Source of the DNA: an uncultured Bacteroidia bacterium
Lineage (GTDB): Bacteria > Bacteroidota > Bacteroidia > Bacteroidales > F082
Direction of reading: 5' to 3'
DNA length: 64,000 nt
NCBI GenBank assembly: GCA_902774365.1
Contig: CACYHX010000008.1
Coordinates: 1-64,000 of the forward strand
A program made the translations under genes and the position numbers. Positions 6,789-16,900 of the stretch are shown here, in pieces (position 1 is the stretch's first letter; each line of letters begins with the position of its first letter). The notes below the pieces were generated by a model. The model was not told the origin of the DNA. It ran no database searches and worked only from the letters and a program-made list of their open reading frames with translations.

Positions 6789-7337
6789 ATGAAACCAAAC
6801 TCACAACAAGCCTTAGATCTACTCAAAGAGGGTAATGCCCGCTTTGTTTCGGGGGATTTGACACCAAAAGACGACTATGCAACATTGAGGGAGCAACTCA
6901 GCTCCGGTCAGCATCCCTTCGCTGTGGTACTATGCTGTTCCGACAGCCGTGTGGCACCCGAGATTATCTTCGACCAAAAGCTCGGCGATCTCTTCGTCAT
7001 CCGTAACGCCGGCAATGTCATCAACAAACACGTTCTCGGCTCCATAGAATATGCTGTTGAGCATCTAGGCACCTCCTTGGTCGTGGTCATGGGCCATTCT
7101 TGTTGCGGCGCAGTCACCGCCACCCACTTAGGCAAGACCTTGCCCGACAATATCATGGCCATCGCCAGGCGCATCAAGCCCTCCATCAACACCTCGAACG
7201 GCATCGATGACAATGCCCGCCGACATGCAGCTCGAATGGCGAGATGGATACAGCGCGACCCCATCGTCAAGCACCTGAACGCCCAAGTGATATCGGCTTT
7301 CTATGACCTCCAAAGTGGGAAAGTGGAATGGCTATAA
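6789..7337 (+). CDS. Beta-class carbonic anhydrase, 182 aa
   Basis: Interconverts CO2 and bicarbonate. Zinc ligands fit the beta class: Cys50 with Asp52-Ser-Arg54 (CCSDSRVAPE) and His103...Cys106 (GHSCCGAV). No signal peptide, so cytoplasmic. The start is the ATG eight residues into the longest frame, because the promoter box (6760-6767) overlaps the earlier codons. Single gene with its own palindromic promoter. The length is at the short end for the family, but all active-site residues are present. Confidence 0.95.
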   Translation: MKPNSQQALDLLKEGNARFVSGDLTPKDDYATLREQLSSGQHPFAVVLCCSDSRVAPEIIFDQKLGDLFVIRNAGNVINKHVLGSIEYAVEHLGTSLVVVMGHSCCGAVTATHLGKTLPDNIMAIARRIKPSINTSNGIDDNARRHAARMARWIQRDPIVKHLNAQVISAFYDLQSGKVEWL

Positions 7338-7349
7338 CGCAGTTTTCCT

Positions 7350-7357
7350 TATTTTTG
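7350..7357 (+). promoter_or_regulatory. -7 box TATTTTTG for the amidohydrolase
   Basis: TAnnTTTG match 25 bases before the ATG at 7383, in the short gap after the carbonic anhydrase gene. No clear -33 TTTG. Confidence 0.6.
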
Positions 7358-7382
7358 CCGCTCAATCCATCAAAAACAAACC

Positions 7383-9011
7383 ATGAAAACACATACAAAA
7401 CACATAACCTTAGCGTTCATCGCTGCAATTCTGATCTTTATGACCGCCTGTAACCAAAAAACACCTGTTGACCTTATCGTCCACAATGCCAACATCTATA
7501 CCGTCGACAACGACTTCTCGAAAGCCCAAGCCTTTGCCGTGAAAGACGGCAAGTTCGTCGCCGTCGGCGACGAAGAGAGCATCATGCGCCAATACGCCGC
7601 CAAGGAAACCATCGACGCACAAGGCGACGCGGTCTATCCCGGCTTCATGGACGGGCATAGCCACTTCACAGGCTACGGCGAGAACCTCGTCCGCTGGGCC
7701 GACTTGAAAGGTTGCCGTTCCTACGACGAAGTCATCGAACGCCTCAAGGTACACGACAGCCTCTACCCTGCCGAATGGCTCTTGGGTCGCGGCTGGGACC
7801 AAAACCTCTGGGAAGTGGCCGAGTTCCCCGATAACGAAAAACTTGCAGAGGCCTTCCCCGACAAGAAAGTCCTGTTGACTCGCGTGGATGGTCATGCTGT
7901 GCTGGTCTCCAAAGAGGTTCTTGCACTAGCCAACATTGATGCGAATACAAAGATGGATGGCGGCATGGCCATCGTCAAAGAGGGTCGCTGCACAGGTGTG
8001 CTGTTGGACAACCTCGCCGACGCCGCCAAGGCCTTGGTGCCTAAGATGGAGACCACCCAAAGCATCCAAGCCCTGCTCAAGGCACAAGAGAACTGCATGG
8101 CGGTCGGCCTGACTAGCGTCACCGATGCGGGACAAGACATCGCCACTATCGAACTCATCGACAGCCTGCAACAGGCGGGACAACTCAAGATGCATGTCAA
8201 CGCCATGGTCAACCCCGACGACGAGACGATGGACCACTTCATGCGTCAAGGTGTCATCGACAAGGAAAGGCTCACCGTCCGCAGCGTGAAGATCTACGCC
8301 GACGGTGCCTTAGGCTCACGCGGTGCCAAGCTGCTTGAACCTTACTCTGACGACCCGACCAACGATGGCTTGATTTTGGAAAGCGACGAGTTCTATCGTC
8401 ACGTCTGCCAAAAAGCCTACGATGCTGGCTATCAAGTCTGTTGTCATGCCATCGGCGACGGTGGTGTACACCATATCTTAGACATCTTTTCGGAATACCT
8501 GAAAGGCCAAAACGACCTCCGCTGGCGCATCGAACACTCCCAAACGGTGGCCGACGCAGACTTCCAACGCTTTGGAGAATTCTCTGTCATCCCCTCTATC
8601 CAAACCACACACTGCACCTCCGACATGGACTGGGCTGGTGAACGCCTTGGCGAGCGCATCAAGAACGCATACGCCTATCAGCAATTGCTGCAGCAAAACG
8701 GATGGGTCATCAACGGCACCGACTTCCCCATCGAAGACATCAGCCCCATTTATACCTTCTATGCCGCCGTAGCACGCAAGCACTTGGATGGCACGCCTAC
8801 CGAAGGTTTCCAAATGGAGAACGCCCTCACCCGCGAGCAAGCCTTGCGTTCCATCACGATTTGGGTGGCCAGAGGCTGCTTCCTCGAAAGCCGGAAAGGC
8901 AGCATTGAAGTTGGGAAAGACGCTGATTTCGTCATCCTCGACAGAGACCTCATGACGGTTGCGGAAAATGAAATCCCAATGGCCCAAGTTAAGACCTGCC
9001 ACATTCACTAA
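7383..9011 (+). CDS. Lipoprotein amidohydrolase, YtcJ-like, 542 aa
   Basis: Signal peptide with lipobox FMTAC (Cys23), so a lipoprotein facing the periplasm or surface. The amidohydrolase fold is clear: GFMDGHSHF near residue 87-95 (metal His pair), KIYADGALGSRGA, VCCHAIGDGGV and NGTDFPIEDISP. The family (YtcJ/NfdA type) hydrolyses N-formyl or amide bonds; the substrate is unknown. Single gene with its own promoter; the next gene is convergent. Confidence 0.9.
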   Translation: MKTHTKHITLAFIAAILIFMTACNQKTPVDLIVHNANIYTVDNDFSKAQAFAVKDGKFVAVGDEESIMRQYAAKETIDAQGDAVYPGFMDGHSHFTGYGENLVRWADLKGCRSYDEVIERLKVHDSLYPAEWLLGRGWDQNLWEVAEFPDNEKLAEAFPDKKVLLTRVDGHAVLVSKEVLALANIDANTKMDGGMAIVKEGRCTGVLLDNLADAAKALVPKMETTQSIQALLKAQENCMAVGLTSVTDAGQDIATIELIDSLQQAGQLKMHVNAMVNPDDETMDHFMRQGVIDKERLTVRSVKIYADGALGSRGAKLLEPYSDDPTNDGLILESDEFYRHVCQKAYDAGYQVCCHAIGDGGVHHILDIFSEYLKGQNDLRWRIEHSQTVADADFQRFGEFSVIPSIQTTHCTSDMDWAGERLGERIKNAYAYQQLLQQNGWVINGTDFPIEDISPIYTFYAAVARKHLDGTPTEGFQMENALTREQALRSITIWVARGCFLESRKGSIEVGKDADFVILDRDLMTVAENEIPMAQVKTCHIH

Positions 9012-9038
9012 ATAGTGTAATTGCTATAATAAGGGGAA

Positions 9039-10325
9039 TCAATAATACATCCGAAAGATGTCGACACAATTGCCGCCTTCTCCTGAACGGCCTTGCGAGG
9101 TGGTATAGACGAAACGTCCGTCTTTTGAGATGTCAAGGCCAACAGGATAAGAGTCGGCGGGAATAGTAACGACAACCTTCATCGTCAATGCGTCGACCAC
9201 CGTAAGGCAACTCCCAGAATTGCAAGCCGCCACAATATAACGGCCATCGGGGGTGATGTCAATGGTCCGGGCTCCAGACCCAACCTTGCAATTCTCCCAA
9301 TCCGTAAACTTTGTTTTTTTCTTAGTCATGGAAGAAACCGTATCCATGAAGGCTCCCAATGGTGCGCGTTGCACATAACCACTTTTATTGATACTCAAAT
9401 AGATATAATCGTTTCTGATGATCAAATGCCGCAGATTGGATTTCATGCCGTAGACCGTTCCAAGATAGGTGGAATGGTTGACATCAATCACCGCGATACC
9501 GCCTCTACCGCCCATGCATCCAACCAAAAGATATTGACTATCAGGAGTGAACGACGTCCCTCGCAAGCACAGGCCGCTATTGATGTCGCGATTGACTGGT
9601 GTTTCAAGGTCAAAGTCCAACGTCAGCTTTTTTCCTACCGCCACACATGACACATAATGCCATTCGGCAGGAGAGTCACTGCTAATGTCGATAAGTCCTA
9701 CTGTATTGTCTCCCCAATGGGTGATTGCAACAAACCTATTGTCGGGCGAAACGGCAATCATTTTTGGTAACGGTCCTGTCTCCATCAAACGGATAATGCG
9801 ATCCTTCTCGGTATCAATGACAGCCACAGCAGATGGGTCTTGTGCATTAATGTCATAGCTGCGACGATAATAAGGCACCCAAAGGTACCGCCCGTCATGC
9901 GAAAAAGTGCTTTCTACTGGCTTGCCATAAAAAGTATTGAGCAAATCAGTATAATGTGTGAACTCAAACAGCCCTGATGGCTTGCTCCACAATGTAGAAT
10001 CCGACTCCTTAAACTTGTGGTTAATGACCTTTAGCTTTTTGTTGGTGCCCGTCTCATAAACCACCGTTCTAGCTCCTTCCAACGAATTGACATAATACTT
10101 GTTTCCGTTGGGATGGATGTTGACCGACTTGGGCGAGCGGATGTCACGGTCCAAAGTCAAGGTGTCCGAAGAATCAAAATACTGCTTTTTCGACACTAGA
10201 GTAATGGTAAACAAACTATCCTCGGACTTCACCGAATTGCCCAAAACGGGATGAGCCACATTTTGTGCAACAGTGACACACCACATGACCGAAAACAGCA
10301 AGAGGCAAAGCAATTGTTTTTTCAT
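9039..10325 (-). CDS. Secreted YncE-like beta-propeller protein, 428 aa
   Basis: Signal peptide (1-21, ending VTVAQ). Repeated blade pieces such as RSPKSVNIHPNGNKYYV, MIAVSPDNRFVAIT, TIDITPDGRYIVAACNSG and PVGLDISKDGRFVYTT mark a seven-bladed YVTN/YncE-type propeller. Likely periplasmic or outer-membrane-associated ligand binding; no catalytic residues recognised. It is six bases behind the NlpC/P60 gene on the same strand, so probably co-transcribed with a cell-wall hydrolase. Confidence 0.8.
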   Translation of the reverse strand: MKKQLLCLLLFSVMWCVTVAQNVAHPVLGNSVKSEDSLFTITLVSKKQYFDSSDTLTLDRDIRSPKSVNIHPNGNKYYVNSLEGARTVVYETGTNKKLKVINHKFKESDSTLWSKPSGLFEFTHYTDLLNTFYGKPVESTFSHDGRYLWVPYYRRSYDINAQDPSAVAVIDTEKDRIIRLMETGPLPKMIAVSPDNRFVAITHWGDNTVGLIDISSDSPAEWHYVSCVAVGKKLTLDFDLETPVNRDINSGLCLRGTSFTPDSQYLLVGCMGGRGGIAVIDVNHSTYLGTVYGMKSNLRHLIIRNDYIYLSINKSGYVQRAPLGAFMDTVSSMTKKKTKFTDWENCKVGSGARTIDITPDGRYIVAACNSGSCLTVVDALTMKVVVTIPADSYPVGLDISKDGRFVYTTSQGRSGEGGNCVDIFRMYY

Positions 10326-10331
10326 TTCAAA

Positions 10332-10985
10332 TCAAAGATCTGGAAGGATACGGCAAGCGGTGATGTATCGTTTGGAATAATAGGTTTCGGTAGAAGCCGA
10401 AACTGTCACGCCCAATTTCACTGTAGCATGAATGAAGGTAAAACGTCGGTTAGCGACATCGTTGTCAACCACGATGGCCACGTGTCCTATCTGTTTGATT
10501 TTCTTACGCCCTCCATAAAACACCAAATCGCCCCTTTTCAAATCCTCTGGCTTCTTGATTTCCATCCAACCATCCTTTAGCTGGCCATCTGCGGTGCGTT
10601 TCAGCTCATAACCAAAACGGTGGAACACATAGGAAGTAAAACCTGAACAATCGAACTCGTCGGGGCCTTTCCCGGAAAACACATACGGCACCCTCAAAAA
10701 CCTCATGGCATAATCGATGATGCTATCGGCTACTGTATGGTTTTGTCCATAACCATACCTGAAAGGATTCAAATAACCAAGCATAGAGGAATCCCTTGCC
10801 TGCAAAAAATCGTCAAAGCGCAAGGCCTGCAACGTTTCTACAGGTTGAAGAGAGTCTTTCTTGAACACCATATCTTCATTGCCACGCACTGATTTTGAAA
10901 CCGTTGTGCATCCTTCAACAAAAACGAGTGAAATCAAGGAAAGAAACCATGCCAGAACAGTCAATGTCCTCTTTTCTTTTCTCAT
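10332..10985 (-). CDS. NlpC/P60 peptidoglycan hydrolase lipoprotein, 217 aa
   Basis: Lipobox near residue 26 (VEGC). Catalytic Cys in EFDCSGFTSYVF and His in IGHVAIVVDN, with a third polar residue in FIHATVKLG, match the NlpC/P60 cysteine peptidase that cuts peptide stems of peptidoglycan. I used the ATG at 10985: the 13 upstream residues fall on the promoter box and would spoil the signal peptide. First gene of a two-gene operon with the YncE-like gene. Confidence 0.92.
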   Translation of the reverse strand: MRKEKRTLTVLAWFLSLISLVFVEGCTTVSKSVRGNEDMVFKKDSLQPVETLQALRFDDFLQARDSSMLGYLNPFRYGYGQNHTVADSIIDYAMRFLRVPYVFSGKGPDEFDCSGFTSYVFHRFGYELKRTADGQLKDGWMEIKKPEDLKRGDLVFYGGRKKIKQIGHVAIVVDNDVANRRFTFIHATVKLGVTVSASTETYYSKRYITACRILPDL

Positions 10986-10992
10986 AGGGCTG

Positions 10993-11000
10993 CAAAAATA
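10993..11000 (-). promoter_or_regulatory. -7 box TATTTTTG for the NlpC/P60 operon
   Basis: On the minus strand, eight bases before the ATG at 10985. It shares a 50-bp divergent intergenic region with the UvrA-like gene promoter. Confidence 0.6.
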
Positions 11001-11008
11001 ATAATTTT

Positions 11009-11016
11009 TACCTTTG
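11009..11016 (+). promoter_or_regulatory. -7 box TACCTTTG for the UvrA-like gene
   Basis: Plus-strand TAnnTTTG match 19 bases before the ATG at 11036. The two divergent -7 boxes are only eight bases apart, so polymerase binding at one should exclude the other. Confidence 0.65.
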
Positions 11017-11035
11017 CAACGCAAAAAAAAGTGCC

Positions 11036-13300
11036 ATGTCCGATTATTCCGACTCTATCCTCATCAAAGACGCGACCGAGAACAACCTGAAACACGTCAC
11101 CGTCAAGATTCCGAAACGACAAATCACCGTGGTGACGGGCGTGTCGGGTTCGGGAAAGTCGTCGTTGGTGCTCGACACCATCGCTGCCAAATCGCGCCGA
11201 GAGTTGAATGACACCTTCCCTTCGTTCACGCAACAATATTTACCCAAATACGGACGTCCGCATGTCGGCGATATTGAGAATCTGCCCATTGCTATCGTCA
11301 TTGAACAGCGCAAGCCTACTTCCAATTCACGTTCTACGGTAGGCACTTACACTGATATATATGCCTTGTTGCGTCTGTTGTTCTCGCGTATCGGACAACC
11401 TTTCGTGGGCTATTCCGATGCTTTCTCATTCAACCATCCATCAGGAAGTTGTCCGCGCTGCGCAGGATTGGGCGAAATCCGAGAGTTGGACATCCATAAG
11501 CTCGTCGACTTCGACAAGTCGCTCAACGACGAGGACACCATACACTACATCGCCTTCGGCAAAGGCGGCTGGCGTTGGATCCGTTACGCCCACAGCGGCC
11601 TTTTCGACTTGGACAAGAAAATCAAAGACTACTCACCGGAGGAGCTCGACCTATTCCTCAATTCACCACAAATCAAGCTGAAAAACCCGCCGTCGAACTG
11701 GCCGAAAAGCGCCAAATACGAAGGTCTCATCCCGCGCATGTACCGCAGCATCATCAATTCGGAGGAAGGCCTGCTCCACGCAGCGGTGCTCAACCCCATG
11801 CTGACCATGGGCACCTGTCCCGACTGCGGCGGCACCCGCCTCAACGAGAAGATACGCTCCTGCAAGATCAAAGGCATCAACATAGCAGAGGTGACTGCCA
11901 TGAGCATCGCCGACTGCCGCCAATGGATGGAGACTATCGACAATCCCCTTGCCGAAGACATCAAGCATGCCACCATTGAACGTTTGGCCGCATTGGAAGA
12001 AATCGGTCTTGGCTACCTCACCCTCGACCGTGCCATCGGCACGCTCTCGGGCGGCGAGGCGCAACGCTGCAAGATCGCCAAATACATCAACTCTCCCCTC
12101 TCCGATGTGATGTACATCCTCGACGAGCCGAGTGTGGGTCTGCACAACCATGACATTCTACTCATGCAGAAGTCGGTGCAGAAGCTGAAAAACCATGGCA
12201 ACACCGTCATCCTCGTCGAGCACCACAAGGACATGATCAAAATCGCCGACCACATCATCGACATGGGACCTGGCGCAGGCATGAAAGGTGGCGAAATCGT
12301 CTTCGAAGGAAGCTACGATGAACTATTGCACAGCCCAACCCTCACTGGCACTTCGCTCAGCGCCACGAGTTCCATAAAGGAACAAGTTCGTCAGCCCAAG
12401 TCATTTTTCCATTTGGAAAAAGCCACGCTACACAATATCAAAGATTTGACCATGGACTTGCCCTTGGGCGTGATGTGCGGCATCGCGGGCGTGGCCGGCT
12501 CGGGCAAAAGCTCGTTGATGGAGTGCTTCCGCAAGGCCTATCCGCAACCCGATGAAATCGTCTACATCAGCCAGAAGAGCATCGGCATCAGTCTGCGCTC
12601 CACCCCTGCCACCTATCTCGATGTGGCCGACGACATCCGCAAACTCTTCGCCAAGACCAACAAGACCAAGGCCGACCTGTTCTCCTTCAACGGCAAGGGC
12701 GGCTGTCCCGTCTGTCAAGGCAAGGGCGTCATTGTCAGCGATATGGCCTTCATGGATGCCATCGAGACGACCTGCGAGGCTTGTGGCGGACTGCGTTACA
12801 GCAACGAAGTCTTATCTTATAAAGTCAACGGCATGAACATCGCCGAGGTGATGGACATGACCGCCAACAAAGCCTCAGAAGAGTTTGCCGGCACCGTCAT
12901 CTCCGAGAAACTGGAGCCTTTGCGCAAAGTCGGATTGGGCTACCTCCATTTGAACCAGTCGCTTTCGACCCTCTCGGGCGGCGAGTTACAGCGCATCAAG
13001 TTGGCCTCATACCTCCGCGACGCGGGTAAAATCTTCATCATGGACGAGCCTTCCGACGGCCTCCACCTCAACGACATCAAGCGCATCCTCGACCTCTTCG
13101 ACAGCATGGTGGAAGCAGGCAACACCATCTTCCTCATCGAACACAACTTAGAGATGCTGAAGCAGTGCGACTACTTGATAGAACTCGGTCCCGGCGGCGG
13201 TGCCATGGGCGGCAAGGTCATTTTCACGGGCACGCCGAAAGCGATGTTGGATTGCAAAAAGTCGGTCACCAGACCTTATCTAGCAAGCGCTAACAGATAA
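11036..13300 (+). CDS. Short UvrA-like ABC ATPase, 754 aa
   Basis: Two ABC ATPase modules, each with Walker A (GVSGSGKSS at 35-43; GVAGSGKSS in the second half), ABC signature (LSGGEAQR; LSGGELQR) and Walker B (YILDEPSVGL; FIMDEPSDGL). Zinc-binding CxxC pairs are present (CPRC, CPDC, CPVC, CEAC). UvrA proteins are near 940 aa; this one lacks much of the insertion that binds UvrB, like the UvrA2 or drug-resistance UvrA-like proteins. It probably binds damaged or drug-modified DNA but may not recruit UvrB. Single gene, cytoplasmic. Confidence 0.9.
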   Translation: MSDYSDSILIKDATENNLKHVTVKIPKRQITVVTGVSGSGKSSLVLDTIAAKSRRELNDTFPSFTQQYLPKYGRPHVGDIENLPIAIVIEQRKPTSNSRSTVGTYTDIYALLRLLFSRIGQPFVGYSDAFSFNHPSGSCPRCAGLGEIRELDIHKLVDFDKSLNDEDTIHYIAFGKGGWRWIRYAHSGLFDLDKKIKDYSPEELDLFLNSPQIKLKNPPSNWPKSAKYEGLIPRMYRSIINSEEGLLHAAVLNPMLTMGTCPDCGGTRLNEKIRSCKIKGINIAEVTAMSIADCRQWMETIDNPLAEDIKHATIERLAALEEIGLGYLTLDRAIGTLSGGEAQRCKIAKYINSPLSDVMYILDEPSVGLHNHDILLMQKSVQKLKNHGNTVILVEHHKDMIKIADHIIDMGPGAGMKGGEIVFEGSYDELLHSPTLTGTSLSATSSIKEQVRQPKSFFHLEKATLHNIKDLTMDLPLGVMCGIAGVAGSGKSSLMECFRKAYPQPDEIVYISQKSIGISLRSTPATYLDVADDIRKLFAKTNKTKADLFSFNGKGGCPVCQGKGVIVSDMAFMDAIETTCEACGGLRYSNEVLSYKVNGMNIAEVMDMTANKASEEFAGTVISEKLEPLRKVGLGYLHLNQSLSTLSGGELQRIKLASYLRDAGKIFIMDEPSDGLHLNDIKRILDLFDSMVEAGNTIFLIEHNLEMLKQCDYLIELGPGGGAMGGKVIFTGTPKAMLDCKKSVTRPYLASANR

Positions 13301-13381
13301 GTCAAACCCATTTATGAGAAAAAACACCATCCATAACGGTTGGTAACCCAAGAACATGCGAGTTTGCAAAATTTCCGTTTT

Positions 13382-13415
13382 GCGTATCAATTGCACTTTT
13401 TTTCAATTGATATGC
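13382..13415. promoter_or_regulatory. Inverted repeat before the T9SS-cargo operon
   Basis: GCGTATCAATTG (13382-13393) and CAATTGATATGC (13404-13415) pair over 12 bp with one G-T wobble, around a T-rich loop. It lies 24 bp before the -7 box TAGTTTTG at 13440. It could be an operator or the end of the UvrA-like transcript; the T run is in the loop rather than after the stem, so a terminator is less likely. Confidence 0.5.
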
Positions 13416-13439
13416 AAGCATATATAAAAGAAAAAAATG

Positions 13440-13447
13440 TAGTTTTG
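13440..13447 (+). promoter_or_regulatory. -7 box TAGTTTTG for the 13.5-17.3 kb operon
   Basis: TAnnTTTG match 37 bases before the ATG at 13485, downstream of the inverted repeat at 13382-13415. Confidence 0.6.
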
Positions 13448-13484
13448 TCGTTTCAATTTTAATTAAAACCAAATCTACATCAAA

Positions 13485-13967
13485 ATGAGACAATTATTCC
13501 AACGTGGGCTGCTGCTCGTGACACTGCTTTTGGGTCTAGTGTTCAGCATCACAGCGCAATCCACCCAAATGATTGTAACCTTGAACGATGGTACAGAGAA
13601 AAGCTTCACTATGGCTGAAAGCGACCGCGTCTTTTTTGAAAACAACACCTCGCTCATCGTCGAACAAGGTACTGCAACGGACGTGATTCCGCTGGCCGAC
13701 ATCCGCAAAATCAGCTGTTCGGAAGTATTGGGCAGCCAATCCGAAAACGCGATGGCCAATGTCAGCCTCACCCCTAACCCTGTGCATGACGTCATGATGC
13801 TCCACAACCTCAATGGCGTGGAGACAGTCAGCATCTACTCCATCGACGGGCGACTGATGAAGACCTTAGAAACCTCTGGAGAGGAATTCATCAACACCGA
13901 AGACCTTGCCCGAGGCTTGTATTTAGTAAGAACGAAGTCCTGTGTCCTTAAAATGATAAAGCTATGA
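13485..13967 (+). CDS. Small secreted protein with T9SS-type sorting domain, 160 aa
   Basis: Signal peptide (1-25, ending SITAQ), a middle part with ESDRVFFENN and PLADIRKISC (a motif also seen near the start of the next protein as EEIHF/FDSITF), then a T9SS type A module: LTPNPVHDVMML, VSIYSIDGRLMKTL, LARGLYLVRTKSCVLKMIKL. Such tails direct export by the type IX system and surface attachment. ATGA overlap with the 1108-aa gene. May be a surface partner or anchor of that protein. Confidence 0.85.
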   Translation: MRQLFQRGLLLVTLLLGLVFSITAQSTQMIVTLNDGTEKSFTMAESDRVFFENNTSLIVEQGTATDVIPLADIRKISCSEVLGSQSENAMANVSLTPNPVHDVMMLHNLNGVETVSIYSIDGRLMKTLETSGEEFINTEDLARGLYLVRTKSCVLKMIKL

Positions 13968-16900
13968 GAAAACTGTTTTTGCTTTTCACGCTGGCCTTAT
14001 GCTGCATAGGGCTTGAGGCGCAGAACTACCACATCCGTCTGCACAATTCGTCGACGGTCATCTACAACCGTGACGTCAATGTCATCGAAGAGATCCATTT
14101 CCAAGGCAACAACCCGGCAAGGATGCTCATCAACGATGAGGCGGGAACCTATTCCTTCCCCATCACCTCGTTCGACAGCATCACTTTTTATGTCGACCAA
14201 GTAACTCCGCCGACGCAGGGCAACGACTATATGACCATCTGTGACAGCGAGTTGCCTTACACCTGGCAGGGCGTGACCTTTACCGAAGGCGGCACGCAAG
14301 TGGTGACGCTCCAGACGCCTCAAGGCGCCGATTCGCTAGTATCATTGCACCTGACTGTATATCCTACACAATACAGTGATGACTACATGTCGGTTTGCGA
14401 AAGCGAGTTGCCCTATGTTTGGCAAGGACTGACCTTCACCGAAGCTGGAGTAAAGCCCATCGTGCTACAGTCAGCACAAGGTTGCGATTCCATCGTCACA
14501 CTTCATCTTTCGGTGTATCCGACAGAGACAAGCGACGATTACCTGACAGTGACTCAAAGCCAGTTGCCTTATGTTTGGCAAGGTGTGACTTTCACGGAAG
14601 AAGGCACACAAACCATCACGTTGCAAACCATACACGGCTGTGACTCCATCGTCAACCTGCATCTGACGGTGGGTGCCGAGCCCGTGGGCGACACCGTATA
14701 TATTACATACAACGGCAACAACGTAAACGTCATCAACCCGTTTGCCAGCAGCGGCGTGACGGTGACCAACAGCAACGCCGACGTCACGGTGAACGCCACC
14801 AGAGCCAATGTGCCTTACGTCGTTTCTGGCACTTCTTCCAACGGCTCGCTGACCTTCAACAGCAGCAATCCGTTCTTCATGGCATTGAGCAGCCTCTCGC
14901 TGACCAGCGGCAGCACCGCGGCCATCAACATTGCCAGCCCTGTCGCCGTCACCATGCAACTCAGAGGTAGCTCAGCGATAGCCGACAACGCCAACAGCGC
15001 AGTGAACGGAGCCCTCTATGCCGCAGGAGCCCTCACCGTCAACGGCACTGGCACCCTGCAAGTCACGGGCAACGCCAAGCACGGCATCCTGGTGGAAGGC
15101 GTCATGACGGTCAACTCGGGCACTATCAACATCCCCAGCACCGACAGCGACGGCATCCACGGCAGCAGCAACCTGGTTTGGAACAACGGCACGATTAACA
15201 TCGTGGCGCCTGGTTCCGATGGCCTCGACTTCACGGGCACCGTCACCATCGCCAACGGCAACCTGACCATCAACACCACGACGCTCAGCCAAAGAAGCAT
15301 CAAGGTGACAGGGGCGTTCTCCATGACTGGAGGCACACTCCATATCAACATCAACGGCGACGACTGCAAGGGCATCAAAGGTGCCGACAACATCAGCATC
15401 AGCGGCGGCACGGTAGATGTGCAAATCTCCGGCACAGGCTCGCACGGCATCTCTTCCGACACCGACGTCATTGTTAGCGGCAATGCCGACATCACCGTAG
15501 TCTCCTCATCGCAAGACGGCAAGTGCATCAAGAGCGATGGTTCCGTACACATCAACGGCGGCACCATGCATCTCACCCACTCGGCCAACGCCTCCAAGGG
15601 CATCTCGGCCACGGGCGACGTGGTCGTCACTGGCGGCGACATCACCATCACCGCTTCGGGCAGCTTGCTCACGGAAGTGGTGGAAGGACAAACCGTCACC
15701 TCTTATTGCACCGCTGTCAAGAGCGACGCCAACATCTACATCTCTGGAGGCACCTCCCACATCACGCTGCCCACGTCCAACCAAAGCGGCAAGGGCATCA
15801 GCGCCAATGAGGCCATCGCCATCAGCGGCGGCACGCACACCCTGAGCGTCAGCGGCAACGATTCCAACGGCATCTCATCCGACACCAACGTCACCGTCAG
15901 CGGCACCGCCGACATCACCATTACCTCTTCGGCGTTGGACGGCAAGGGCATCAAGAGCGACGGCACGCTGAACGTCACCGGTGGATCCATCAACATCACC
16001 CATTCGGGCAACACGTCGAAAGGTCTCTCTTCCGACGGCGACATCAACATCAGCGGTGGCACCATCGTCATCAACTCGAACGGCACCACCGTCGTCACCA
16101 ATTACGACCCGTCGTATTGCACGGCCATCAAAGGCGACGCCAACGTGAACATCAGCGGTGGCAACATCACCATCACGCTCCCGACTGCCAACAAGGGCGG
16201 CAAGGGCATCAAGTGTGCCGGCAACATGACTATCAGCGGCAACAACACCATCAATATTGACACCCACGGCGACGGCGCCACCTACACGGCCTCGTCGGGC
16301 ACCGATGCCTATTCCAGCTCCTGCCTCCGCAGCGAAGGCAACATGAGCATCCAAAGCGGCAACATCACCCTCACCAGCAGCGGCGCTGGCGGCAAAGGCA
16401 TCAAGGTGGGCACAAAGAATGGCAACACCTACACTGGCACCTATACACAAGGTGTCAGCGGTGGCACTGGCCCCACACTTACCGTTTCCACGACAGGCTC
16501 CGAAGTAGGCAGCTCGGGTGGTGGTGGCGGTGGCTGGCCTCCAGGAGGCGGTGGCTCCTCATCGGCACACGCCTCGGCCAAAGGCATCAAAGTGGGTGGC
16601 TTGGCTACCATCTACGGAGGTACCACAACGGTTACCACGACCAAGAACAAAGCCGAAGGTCTGGAATCGAAGACGCAAATCAACTTTGAAGGCGGCCAGC
16701 ATTACTTCCATTGCTATGACGACTGCATCAACTCGGCCGGCAAGATCTTCTTCAACGGCGGCATCACCGTTTGCTACGGCTACGGCAACGACGCCATCGA
16801 CTCGAATGCAGGCACGGCAGGTGCCATCACCATTGGCAACGGCGTCGTTTTCTCCTATACGACCAAGGGCAGCCCTGAGGAAGGCTTCGACTGCGACAAC

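Noticed and set aside
15100..16500. Repetitive DNA inside the 1108-aa gene as a possible repeat array
   Set aside because: The repetition follows the codons of Ser/Gly/Asn-rich beta-helix turns and is explained by the protein.
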